Below, piece after piece: positions 9,278 through 17,555 of a stretch of DNA of 64,000 nucleotides. Numbering within the stretch: position 1 is the stretch's first letter; every line of letters starts with the position of its first letter. This stretch comes from Shewanella aquimarina. Lineage in GTDB: Bacteria > Pseudomonadota > Gammaproteobacteria > Enterobacterales > Shewanellaceae. Location of the stretch: positions 62,001-126,000 of the forward strand of contig NZ_JAKIKY010000010.1 of NCBI RefSeq assembly GCF_023349185.1, read 5' to 3'. The position numbers were made by a program, and so were the translations under genes. Under the pieces are notes generated by a model that did no database searches, was not told where the DNA came from, and saw only the letters and a list, made by a program, of their open reading frames with translations.

Positions 9278-9367
9278 ATGGCTTATCGCGATGGTAATGT
9301 GAGTTATAGTGAAGCGCTAAAAGATAAACCTACCCGTCTTACTGGTGCTAAGGAGCTGTATAAATGA
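9278..9367 (+). CDS. Possible 29-residue leader ORF or C-terminal gene remnant
   Basis: An ATG at 9278 opens MAYRDGNVSYSEALKDKPTR and ends at TGA 9365-9367, overlapping the ATG of the next gene as ATGA, a typical coupling junction. The frame is open upstream to about 9216 without a start, so it may equally be the tail of a decayed gene. No ribosome site is obvious for ATG 9278 and the peptide is not recognised. Confidence 0.3.
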   Translation: MAYRDGNVSYSEALKDKPTRLTGAKELYK

Positions 9368-9864
9368 AATTACTTGTCTTTATCACATTCGTGAGTTTAC
9401 TAACTCTTTCTATTTCGATAGATGCAAAGGTTTGTAAAAAAGGACAACCATGTGGAAACTCCTGCATTTCTTGGGCTAAGACTTGTAGAATAAATTCAGT
9501 CGCTCACCCAAAAATCGTTACAAACAAAGAGCATCAAGCGAATTTGAGCATTAACACGAACATTAATGATCAAAAAACACTTTTTGGATGTGAATTGGCT
9601 TGGGGAGCAATAGTAGACACCTTGCTATTTGAAGAAAGTGAGGAGGAAGTAATCAAAAAGGCTCTACTAAAAATAGAAAGCTCAAACGAAGACAATCACA
9701 CAGTTCAGAAAGCAGAAATACAAAACTCAATTAGAAATTTACTCAAAGAAATAAAGAATGATCAAAACCTAATAAGTGGAATAAAGACCAACTACATTGA
9801 TACTTACAATCAATTCCTACCTGCTTGCATAACTGAAACAGAGAAGTTACTACGCAAAAAATAG
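9364..9864 (+). CDS. Unrecognised small exported cysteine-containing protein (AT-rich)
   Basis: 166 residues, not assigned to a named family. Residues 1-21 form a Sec signal peptide (hydrophobic LLVFITFVSLLTLSIS, then DAK). The next segment VCKKGQPCGNSCISWAKTCR has four closely spaced cysteines; similar KGxPCGNxCI patterns are familiar from small exported proteins of unknown role. Two further cysteines (FGCELAW and PACITE) and a predicted helical, Lys/Glu-rich C-terminal half follow. AAGGAG lies 8 bp before the ATG. The gene is much more AT-rich than its neighbours and sits alone between the two fdh operons on the opposite strand, which suggests separate acquisition. Periplasmic location is inferred. 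Confidence 0.7.
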   Translation: MKLLVFITFVSLLTLSISIDAKVCKKGQPCGNSCISWAKTCRINSVAHPKIVTNKEHQANLSINTNINDQKTLFGCELAWGAIVDTLLFEESEEEVIKKALLKIESSNEDNHTVQKAEIQNSIRNLLKEIKNDQNLISGIKTNYIDTYNQFLPACITETEKLLRKK

Positions 9865-9984
9865 TGAGTTAACTATCTTGTAATTCGTAAGCTAGAATTT
9901 TTCAGGCTTGAACCCAATACAATAATCCCTTCTTAAACTGAATATGAAGTTCCTTATTACCGCCTATTTACGTAGAAAATACAT

Positions 9985-10018
9985 AAAAAAACACCCCGCC
10001 TAATGCTTAGGCGGGGTG
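9985..10018 (-). terminator. Terminator of the second fdh operon
   Basis: CACCCCGCCTAA (9992-10003) pairs perfectly with TTAGGCGGGGTG (10007-10018); on the minus strand it is followed by a T run (A run at 9985-9991). It lies about 60 bp past the fdhC copy 2 stop. Confidence 0.87.
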
Positions 10019-10078
10019 CTTCATCTATGCGCTTTTATTCAATAACGCGGCTGCGCTTTGAGTCTAGTCGCTGTAGGT

Positions 10079-11086
10079 CTAGTCCCTGTACGTCAGGGTA
10101 CCGTTCTCTTTGATCTCGTCATACCAAAGGTTGTGGTGCTGTACCGCCCAGTTCTCGTCACAGTAGCCCGACTTCATACACTCCATACCACCTTCACTCA
10201 ATACGGTCGCCATCCAGATGTGGACGATCGTAAAGGCGATGATGATGATGGCGCTGAGGCCGTGAACCAGCAGTGCCGCCATGGAGGCTTCACGTGGCAG
10301 TTCGAGCCCAGGCATTACCAGCATGATGCCGGAAACCCCGATGAAGAGACCGAACAGGGTCAGTGTCCAGAACCACATCTTCTCACCGGCGTTGGCGAAG
10401 CCGCTGTCTGGGTGCTTACCCTTGAAGGGACCGAAGTTGATGTAACCACCAACCACCAGGAACCACTTAAGGTCATACAGCTTAAATGTCTGCAACGGCA
10501 TCCATTTAACCACACAGATGGCCCAAGCCACGATGAACAAGGGACCCGCATAATCGTGGATCGTCTTGCTGCCGTAGATCAGCGAACCCCAAATTCCTGT
10601 GCCCACATAGGGTTGCAGCACATGCTTACCCAACATGATGTTAAGACCGGTAAAGATCAACGCCAGGCAGGAAAGTGCCATCACCCAGTGAATCCAAAGA
10701 TCGGCCTTGGTCCAGCGCAATACCATCTTGCCAGAGAAACCATGACTTAGCTTTGAAGGACCATTCACCAGATAGAAGATCAAGAAAGCACCGAACACAC
10801 CACAAACGGCCAGTGCCATCACAGGGGTGAGATAGTCGTTCTTAACGTTAGTGCCTTCGATGGCAGACACGTTAATCATTACCCCAGTCTCCACGCCCTT
10901 GGCTGTGGTGTATCCCTTGTCTCCTGACTTCACGGCTTTCCATAACTCAGCGTCGCTGGTATTGGCCATCTGTTGACTGGTCTGCTCGTCAACGGCGTAG
11001 GCTGACGTCGTCAGACCTAAGCCCATTGCCAAGACCAATGGCAATAACAACACAGTGAATAGGCTGCGCAGTGATTTTAATAACAT
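10079..11086 (-). CDS. fdhC: Formate dehydrogenase cytochrome b (gamma) subunit, copy 2
   Basis: Paralogue of the gene at 4083: signal peptide ending TTSAYA, short periplasmic region, about five membrane helices with conserved histidines (IHWVMALSC, SKTIHDY, LLVHGLSA, TIVHIWM), and the shared ending MECM...GYCDENWA...HHNLWYDEI. It passes formate electrons to quinone. The start ATG 11086 has AAAGGAG 5 bp upstream; a GTG two codons earlier overlaps that ribosome site and is less likely. The N-terminal and periplasmic segments differ strongly from copy 1, while the region from LSHGFSGKMV onward is closely similar. Confidence 0.92.
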   Translation of the reverse strand: MLLKSLRSLFTVLLLPLVLAMGLGLTTSAYAVDEQTSQQMANTSDAELWKAVKSGDKGYTTAKGVETGVMINVSAIEGTNVKNDYLTPVMALAVCGVFGAFLIFYLVNGPSKLSHGFSGKMVLRWTKADLWIHWVMALSCLALIFTGLNIMLGKHVLQPYVGTGIWGSLIYGSKTIHDYAGPLFIVAWAICVVKWMPLQTFKLYDLKWFLVVGGYINFGPFKGKHPDSGFANAGEKMWFWTLTLFGLFIGVSGIMLVMPGLELPREASMAALLVHGLSAIIIIAFTIVHIWMATVLSEGGMECMKSGYCDENWAVQHHNLWYDEIKENGTLTYRD

Positions 11087-11136
11087 AGTCACTCCTTTAC
11101 AGACCGTAAGCCCGAGGGCTTACGGTACTATTCACT

Positions 11137-11727
11137 TTAAACGCCAGTCTTAGGGGTATAACCCCAGATCGCATTAGGGTTACCACGGGCCGCGATACGC
11201 TCACGGTAGATGTTGGAAACCACTTCCGCATCACCGGCGAGCAGCGCCTTGGTCGAACAAAGCTCGGCACACATAGGTAACTTACCCTCGGCCAGACGGT
11301 TAGCGCCGTACTTCTTACGCTCCGCGTCGGAGAAGGTCTCTTCTGGGCCACCGGCACAGAAAGTACACTTGTCCATCTTGCCGCGGCTGCCAAAGGTGCT
11401 CTTCTTAGGGAACTGAGGCGCACCGAATGGGCAGGCGTATAGGCAGTAACCACAACCGATACAGGTATCTTTGTTGTGTAGTGTTAGGCCATCTTCCGTC
11501 TTGTAGAAGCAGTTTGCTGGGCAAACCGCCTGACAAGGGGCGTCGGTACAGTGCATACAAGCCACAGAGATCGAGGCTTCACCGGGTTGACCATCGTTGA
11601 TGGTCACGACGCGACGGCGTTGGATACCCCACTCGAGAGCGGAATCGTTTTCGTTCTTACATGCTGTGACGCAACCGTTACACTCGATGCAGCGTTTGGT
11701 GTCACATAGAAATTTCATGACTGCCAT
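11137..11727 (-). CDS. fdhB: Formate dehydrogenase iron-sulfur (beta) subunit, copy 2
   Basis: 196 residues. The four ferredoxin-type cysteine groups are conserved exactly as in the copy at 5144 (for example KRCIECNGCVTAC, CMHCTDAPCQAVCP and CIGCGYCLYACP). It differs mainly in the last third, with an extra tail GYTPKTGV. Electron-transfer subunit between FdhA and FdhC. It has no signal peptide, so co-export with FdhA is expected. GGAGATAAG precedes the ATG. It lies 27 bp after fdhA copy 2. Confidence 0.93.
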   Translation of the reverse strand: MAVMKFLCDTKRCIECNGCVTACKNENDSALEWGIQRRRVVTINDGQPGEASISVACMHCTDAPCQAVCPANCFYKTEDGLTLHNKDTCIGCGYCLYACPFGAPQFPKKSTFGSRGKMDKCTFCAGGPEETFSDAERKKYGANRLAEGKLPMCAELCSTKALLAGDAEVVSNIYRERIAARGNPNAIWGYTPKTGV

Positions 11728-11754
11728 AATGGCTTATCTCCTCATCAAGTTGCG

Positions 11755-14604
11755 TTAGGCTTTAGTGATCTGACACAAGCTAGACTTAGTCTCTTGCATC
11801 TGAGTCACGACGTCATAGCCATAGGTCAATACTGTGTTGGCCGATTCACCAATGATGTAAGGCACTGTACCTTCTGGGTAGCTCTTCTCCAGGCTCTCGC
11901 CTTCGAACATACCCGCGAAGTGGTACGGCATGAAACACTCGCCTTCAATCACACGCGGTGTCACCATTGCCTGCACCTTGATCTTGGCGCCTTCTGGGCT
12001 GTGAACCCATACGACATCGCCATCACGTAGACCACGATCCGCCGCATCGGCAGGGTTGATCTCGATGAACATCTCTTGCTGTAGTTCAGCCAACCAAGGG
12101 TTAGAACGTGTCTCTTCACCACCGCCCTCGTACTCAACCAGACGACCAGAGGTCAAGGCGAGTGGGAACTCTTTGGCGAAGTCCTGATCCTGAATTGACT
12201 TGTACAGGGTAGGAAGACGCGCAACCATACGGTCATCGTAAGTTGGGTATTTAGACACAAGATCACGACGAGGCGTATACAGAGGCTCGCGGTGAACCGG
12301 AATATCATCCGGGAAGTTCCAAACGATACAACGGGCCTTAGCGTTACCAAATGGAATACAACCGTGCTTGATGGCGACACGCTGGATACCACCAGAGATA
12401 TCTGTCTTCCAGTTCTTACCTTCGGCAGCCGCTTTCTCTTCTGCGGTCAGGTCGTCCCACCAGCCAAGCTGCTTAAGCATCTTGTCGGTGAACTCTGGGT
12501 AACCATCCTTGATCTCGCTGCCCTTAGAGTAAGAGCCTTCGGCCAGGATGTTGTTGCCATTGTGCTCAACACCGTAACGGGCACGGAAGTTACCACCACC
12601 GAAGCGGACTTCACGGTCGGTACGGTAGAGGATCTGGGTACCTGGGTGCTTCATCTCAGGCGTGCCCCAACATGGCCAAGGCAGACCATAGGTTTCGCCC
12701 TTAGCTGGGCCACCCGGTGCTTCCAGACTCTTGATGTCGAATGTGCCCCAGTTTTCCTGGTGCATCTTCAGACGCTCTGGGCTCTGGCCTGTGTAACCAA
12801 TAGTCCACATACCCTTGTTGTATTCGCGGGTGATATCTTCGATCAACGGCTCGTCACCATTCACCTTGATATGCTTACAGAACTCTTTCTCTATGCCCCA
12901 CTTCTTCGCCAGCTTGTACATGATGACGTGGTCAGGCTTAGACTCGAACAGCGGCTCGATCACCTGTGAACGCCACTGCAGTGAGCGGTTAGAGGCAGAT
13001 ACCGAACCATAGGTCTCGAACTGAGTCGCCGCCGGCAGCAGGTAGACACCGTCTTTACGGGTATGCATGACACCCGCCATGGTTGGGAATGGATCCACAA
13101 CCACCACAGTATCCATCTTGTTCAGTGCTTCACGCACCTCACGGCCACGGGTCTCTGTGTTGACCGACTGACCCCAGAAGAATGACATACGGATGTTGTC
13201 TTTCTGAGCGATCTTAGACTTGTCTTCCAGCACACCGTCGTGCCAACGAGAACAAGGAATACCGGTAGAGGTCATAGGATCCTGACCCAGGCGTTGTTCC
13301 TGATCGAAGCGAGCCTTCACCCACTCATAGTCCAGATCCCATACGTTACACCAGTGCTTCCAAGAACCTGTCTTGAGGCCATAGTAACCAGGCAGGGTGT
13401 CGAACAGCAGACCGAAGTCGGTAGCGCCCTGAACGTTATCGTGACCACGGAAGATGTTAGTACCACCACCGGAGATACCCATGTTACCCAGGGCCAACTG
13501 CAGGATACAGTAAGCACGGGTGTTGGCATTACCTATGTGGTGCTGAGTACCACCCATACACCAGACTATGGTGCCAGGCTTAGTCTCGGCCAGTGTCTTG
13601 GCCACACGGTACATCTGCTCTTTAGGTACACCGACCACGTTTTCAACTTCTTCAGGGTTCCACTTAGCGGCAGCTTCGCGGATACGCTCCATGCCGTAGA
13701 CACGCTGGTCGATAAAGGTCTGGTCTTCCCACTTGTTTTCGAAGATATGCCACAGCAAACCGTAGATATAAGGAATATCGGTACCTGGGCGAATATGCAC
13801 GTACTCGTCGGCCTTAGCCGCAGTACGGGTGAAACGAGGATCGACAACGATAATCTTCGCGCCGCGCTCTTTACCTTCCAGAATGTGTTGCATGGCAACC
13901 GGGTGAGCTTCTGAAGGGTTAGAACCGATAAACATCATCGCCTTGGCGTTGCGGATATCGTTGAACGAGTTAGTTTGCGCACCATAGCCCCAGGTGTTAG
14001 CAACACCGGCTACAGTGGTAGAGTGACAAATACGTGCCGAGTGGTCGACGTTGTTGGTGCCCCACATGGCAGCGAATTTACGATAGAGATACGCCTGCTC
14101 GTTAGAGAACTTAGCACTACCCATAAAGAAGATTGAATCCGGGCCTGACTCCTTACGGATATCCAGTGCCTTCTGACCGACTTCCTCGATAGCCTGATCC
14201 CAAGAGATACGCTTCCACTTACCGCCTTCGAGCTTCATGGGGTACTTGAGACGCTTCTCGCCATGGCCGTGCTCACGCAGAGACGCACCCTTGGCACAGT
14301 GACCGCCGGCATTGAATGGATGGTCGAAAGCAGGTTCCTGACCTGTCCACACGCCATTTTGCACTTCGGCATAGATACCACAGCCCACTGAACAGTGAGA
14401 ACAGATGGTACGCTTCACTTCGGTTGGCGCATCATGTGGCACTTCTTTCGCTTCGGCTTTGCGCATCATTCCAGCACCAAGCATAGAGGCCGCGGCAATA
14501 CCACCAGTAGCAAGACCTGCAGACTGAAGGAACTGACGACGACTTAGACCTAGGGCAGGCTTTTTAGCGACTTCTGCCTGGTCTGTTTTGCGGGTTAATC
14601 GCAT
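11755..14604 (-). CDS. fdhA: Formate dehydrogenase catalytic molybdopterin subunit, copy 2
   Basis: 949 residues from ATG 14604, which has AGGAG 6 bp upstream; a GTG one codon earlier is an alternative. Numbering matches copy 1: TAT motif SRRQFLQSAG at 21-30, [4Fe-4S] cysteines 68, 71, 75 and 103, active-site Cys193-His194. It is highly similar to copy 1 but has CSHCSVGC where copy 1 has CSACAVGC, plus many substitutions in the 260-330 and 560-600 regions. The two enzymes are likely isoenzymes with different kinetics or regulation; the sequence does not say which metal (Mo or W) each uses. Confidence 0.94.
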   Translation of the reverse strand: MRLTRKTDQAEVAKKPALGLSRRQFLQSAGLATGGIAAASMLGAGMMRKAEAKEVPHDAPTEVKRTICSHCSVGCGIYAEVQNGVWTGQEPAFDHPFNAGGHCAKGASLREHGHGEKRLKYPMKLEGGKWKRISWDQAIEEVGQKALDIRKESGPDSIFFMGSAKFSNEQAYLYRKFAAMWGTNNVDHSARICHSTTVAGVANTWGYGAQTNSFNDIRNAKAMMFIGSNPSEAHPVAMQHILEGKERGAKIIVVDPRFTRTAAKADEYVHIRPGTDIPYIYGLLWHIFENKWEDQTFIDQRVYGMERIREAAAKWNPEEVENVVGVPKEQMYRVAKTLAETKPGTIVWCMGGTQHHIGNANTRAYCILQLALGNMGISGGGTNIFRGHDNVQGATDFGLLFDTLPGYYGLKTGSWKHWCNVWDLDYEWVKARFDQEQRLGQDPMTSTGIPCSRWHDGVLEDKSKIAQKDNIRMSFFWGQSVNTETRGREVREALNKMDTVVVVDPFPTMAGVMHTRKDGVYLLPAATQFETYGSVSASNRSLQWRSQVIEPLFESKPDHVIMYKLAKKWGIEKEFCKHIKVNGDEPLIEDITREYNKGMWTIGYTGQSPERLKMHQENWGTFDIKSLEAPGGPAKGETYGLPWPCWGTPEMKHPGTQILYRTDREVRFGGGNFRARYGVEHNGNNILAEGSYSKGSEIKDGYPEFTDKMLKQLGWWDDLTAEEKAAAEGKNWKTDISGGIQRVAIKHGCIPFGNAKARCIVWNFPDDIPVHREPLYTPRRDLVSKYPTYDDRMVARLPTLYKSIQDQDFAKEFPLALTSGRLVEYEGGGEETRSNPWLAELQQEMFIEINPADAADRGLRDGDVVWVHSPEGAKIKVQAMVTPRVIEGECFMPYHFAGMFEGESLEKSYPEGTVPYIIGESANTVLTYGYDVVTQMQETKSSLCQITKA

Positions 14605-14655
14605 CACACACTCTCCTAATGTTATTGAATTACTGCGTAATTACTCGTCCAAGGC

Positions 14656-14856
14656 TTACTTGGTACGTAAAGACGCGTAATAACTACGAATATGATCTGT
14701 CTCGTGATAACCATCGCCGTGCGCTGCATCTTTTTGAGGTGCAGGCGTTGCTGCCGCAGCCTGGCCGCTCACGGTTGCCACGGCACCCGCTGCACTGCCT
14801 AGGGCTAATGCTTTTAGCAATTGACGACGACCCATATCGGAAGCTTGCTTCTTCAT
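14656..14856 (-). CDS. fdhX: FdhX, small TAT-signal protein of formate dehydrogenase operons, copy 2
   Basis: 66 residues from ATG 14856, which has AAGGAGA 6 bp upstream; a longer in-frame start at 14910 has no such support. TAT motif GRRQLLKAL, hydrophobic stretch to AAAATPA, then a short mature part ending GDGYHETDHIRSYYASLRTK. The ending is nearly the same as in the FdhX at 8607, whereas the signal peptides differ, so the C-terminal motif is what selection keeps. First gene of the second fdh operon. Confidence 0.88.
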   Translation of the reverse strand: MKKQASDMGRRQLLKALALGSAAGAVATVSGQAAAATPAPQKDAAHGDGYHETDHIRSYYASLRTK

Positions 14857-14980
14857 AGTGTCTCCTTGATGTTGACTCAATTTGGGCCCTAGTCTCATCA
14901 TCTCGGTCAACCTAGCTTTCAGCCAGTTAACACTAAGACCAGAACCCGACGCTTGGTGAGGGTTGCCCCTCGGTTTCAGT

Positions 14981-15004
14981 ATGTCGGCGCTTGCGCGCCG
15001 ACAT
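14981..15004. other. Intergenic hairpin between fdhX copy 2 and the chaperone gene
   Basis: ATGTCGGCGC and GCGCCGACAT form a 10-bp stem with a TTGC loop. Neither side has a T run, so it is not a typical terminator; it may slow transcription or protect RNA ends 3' of the chaperone gene. Confidence 0.5.
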
Positions 15005-15021
15005 CAAAGCTAAACCACAGC

Positions 15022-15687
15022 CTAGGACGCGAGTTCGCTGGCTGTTGGTTCAATCTTCTCCGCTTCGCTGCCGGGGCAGTTCACCGGAATATCTAACTTA
15101 AGTTGTTCAAATTCATTGGCTTCGATAATGAAAAACGCCTTGGCCAGCTGCGCCAAAGTGGCGTAGAAGGCCGCGCTTGGCGCCCGTCCAAGATGGTCGC
15201 AGAAGCGATCGATCCAGCTGCCGATATGGCGCTGATAGAAGGCCAACTGGCGGAAGCCCGGCGCCTCCAGGATCAAGGTGCCCATCACCTCACACAGGGC
15301 GGCCACGTGATCTTCCGGCTCCTTCACCTCTTCGCTGCGCTCAAACCCCAGCTGCACCAGATCCTGTCTGAGCAGGGCCAGCGGCTTGTCCATCAGCGAG
15401 CCCGTCATAAACCAGCTGCCGTAGGGCAAAATCTCACCACTGCCGACGCCGAGGAAGATATTGAAATACTCATCTTCCAGCTGCTCGGGGGTAAACTGAC
15501 CCGCCGCCAATTTCAGCGCCAGCCAGGCCTTGGTCATGTCGCTGTCATCGTCGGCATCTATCTCCAGAGTGGAAAGGAACTGCAACAGTTCAGCACTTGG
15601 CTGCTTGCGTAAAAGTGCCGCCAAAAGCTGGTAGATATCGGCTCTTAACTGATCGTTTTCTGATACTTCTCTTACTAATTCGGTCAT
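15022..15687 (-). CDS. TorD/DmsD-family chaperone for formate dehydrogenase
   Basis: 221 residues, all-helical family of cytoplasmic chaperones that bind TAT signal peptides of molybdoenzymes and help cofactor insertion. Family landmarks are RADIYQLLAALLR near the N-terminus, EDEYFNIFLGVGSGEILPYGSWF (short form: EYFNIFLG and PYGSW) near residue 90, and EPEDHVAALCEVM (EPxDH) near 135. ATG 15687 (protein starting MTELVREV) follows the polyferredoxin stop by 10 bp and has AAGAG upstream; an upstream start at 15738 would overlap that gene. The partner is inferred to be the FdhA proteins next door. Confidence 0.87.
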   Translation of the reverse strand: MTELVREVSENDQLRADIYQLLAALLRKQPSAELLQFLSTLEIDADDDSDMTKAWLALKLAAGQFTPEQLEDEYFNIFLGVGSGEILPYGSWFMTGSLMDKPLALLRQDLVQLGFERSEEVKEPEDHVAALCEVMGTLILEAPGFRQLAFYQRHIGSWIDRFCDHLGRAPSAAFYATLAQLAKAFFIIEANEFEQLKLDIPVNCPGSEAEKIEPTASELAS

Positions 15688-15697
15688 GGCTAAACTC

Positions 15698-17374
15698 TTA
15701 TCGCAGTTGCTTTTCAGGATCTTGAAGTATGTCTTCAAACATGTCTTTTACCCGGCAGTCGCTACACATCTTCAGACGCTCGGTATTCGCGCTAAAGGCA
15801 CTGTGTCCGCCGACTACATCCAGCATCCGTTGCACCATGGATTGGGTGGCGAATGGGGTACCACAACGAATACATTCGAACGGGGCCTCCTCATTCAGGG
15901 TTTGACGGCTCTGACGGGCCGCCGCATCGAAATTAATCTGTGGTGTCAGGCTGATCACCTTCTCCGGACAGGCCGACTCACACAGGCCGCACTGTACGCA
16001 GTCCTGCTCGACAAAATAGAGCGCCGGCTTATCGCCGCCGTCGGTCAGCGCCTGGGTAGGACAGGTCGACACACAGGAGAGACACAAGGTGCAGTTATCT
16101 GTGTTAACACTCACCTTGCCGTAAGGAATATTGCTCTTGCTCAGGCAGGCATCGGTAGAGGCCGCCTGGCTGTTGAGGTGATCGATCGCCGCGTAGAGGG
16201 TCTCACGCTTAGTGGTGGCAGCGAATTCACCCGGCACTATCACAGGCCAGCTGGCGCTCGGCTCGATCAGCGCGGCTAGCTCGGCAATCTGCTTGGCCTC
16301 AATCACGCTGACACGCTGGGGCTGACCCATCTCATCGAGGATCTCGTTGGCCAGCTTGAGCTCGCCGTTGAGCATCTGAGTCAGGGTCGGCGCGGTGGCC
16401 TCAGTGTTGAGCACTAAGATCTGACGTGCGCCCCAGGCCAAAGCCGCCATCCAGTGATCCATGCTGGCGACCGTGATCTCCTCGAGTTCTACCGGCAAGA
16501 TGGCACCAGGCAGCTCGTCGCCGATCAGTGAGGCACCCAGGCTGGCATCGTGGAACAAAATCACGGGGGCGGTCTGCGCCGCACTGCGGAAGCGTGTCAC
16601 CAGCTTGTTCAGGTAGGAGTGAAGCGCCTGTGGCGTCGGCAGATCGTAACTGATGGCTCCCGTTGGGCAGGCATTGGTACAGCTGCCCGCACCGTGGCAG
16701 AGGTAAGGGTCGATCTCTATCTTGTGATCTACGCTGGCGATGGCATCGGCCGGGCAGAAGTTGAGGCAGCGGTTACAGCCATCGATACCGTTTCTGTGGT
16801 GAGCACAGATGTCGCTGTTCACCTTGACGTAGCGAGGCTTATCGAACTCGCCGATCAACTCGGGCAGCTGGGCGATGGCATCCATCAACTTGGCCTCATC
16901 CTGCCCCACGTAGAAGTAACCCGGTGGCAGCATCTCGAGGTTGATGCAGGGCGCTTGGCTAAGGTCGAGGATAAGATCGAAATGGGCCTTACGAATGGCC
17001 ACCAGGCTGAGGTCGGCGGTGCCGTTGTCGTGCTCAACCTTGACCTGGAATTGCCCCAGGAAGCCTTTGATCTCGATGAGCTTGTTGTAGTAGCTCTCGA
17101 CATCTTCGGCGGCGCTCATCACCTTCTCCAGGTGGTCTTCATCCTGGCTGGTGATCGACTCGTTGGCCAAAATGGCGCGCTGACCCATATTGGCCAGCTT
17201 GTCGGCCGCCAGGCGTGCCAAGTCTTCCGGACCAATGATCAACACATTGCCCTCAGTAGTGTAACTCACTGTGGGTGGGATCAGGTTTTGCAGAATTTGT
17301 GTCTGTCCCAACACTTGCTGGCGCACCTGTTTCAGGTGGGCCAAATTGTCGCTCGTCTCTAAATGCATGCTCAC
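15698..17374 (-). CDS. Multi-cluster 4Fe-4S ferredoxin-like protein of the fdh region
   Basis: 558 residues, cytoplasmic, no signal peptide. A 190-residue N-terminal part with a Rossmann-like LIIGPEDLARLAADKL strand-loop-helix is followed by four ferredoxin-type sites: C-x9-C-x2-C-x3-C (CAHHRNGIDGC start), CHGAGSCTNACP, CTLCLSCVSTCP and CVQCGLCESACP. A C-terminal CIRC...CSDC pair may bind zinc. Genes of this type accompany fdh operons in Shewanella, Vibrio and related genera, often beside DUF3305/3306. A role in electron supply during assembly is inference. Start GTG 17374 has AGGAA 8 bp upstream; ATG 17368 is possible. Confidence 0.85.
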   Translation of the reverse strand: MSMHLETSDNLAHLKQVRQQVLGQTQILQNLIPPTVSYTTEGNVLIIGPEDLARLAADKLANMGQRAILANESITSQDEDHLEKVMSAAEDVESYYNKLIEIKGFLGQFQVKVEHDNGTADLSLVAIRKAHFDLILDLSQAPCINLEMLPPGYFYVGQDEAKLMDAIAQLPELIGEFDKPRYVKVNSDICAHHRNGIDGCNRCLNFCPADAIASVDHKIEIDPYLCHGAGSCTNACPTGAISYDLPTPQALHSYLNKLVTRFRSAAQTAPVILFHDASLGASLIGDELPGAILPVELEEITVASMDHWMAALAWGARQILVLNTEATAPTLTQMLNGELKLANEILDEMGQPQRVSVIEAKQIAELAALIEPSASWPVIVPGEFAATTKRETLYAAIDHLNSQAASTDACLSKSNIPYGKVSVNTDNCTLCLSCVSTCPTQALTDGGDKPALYFVEQDCVQCGLCESACPEKVISLTPQINFDAAARQSRQTLNEEAPFECIRCGTPFATQSMVQRMLDVVGGHSAFSANTERLKMCSDCRVKDMFEDILQDPEKQLR

Positions 17375-17555
17375 ATTGCGTTCCTAAGCAGTATTTGGCT
17401 GCTGTATCAGCCGGGTGGCTGTTGTGCTCTGACGGCATGCGCTTGTTGCGCCAGCTTCACCCTGAATTCAACGATTATCTAACTCGTTGTTAATTGCGGT
17501 TAATACAGCAATTCACGTACCAAATTTATGGATTTAAAAGCACTCTAAACTTACC

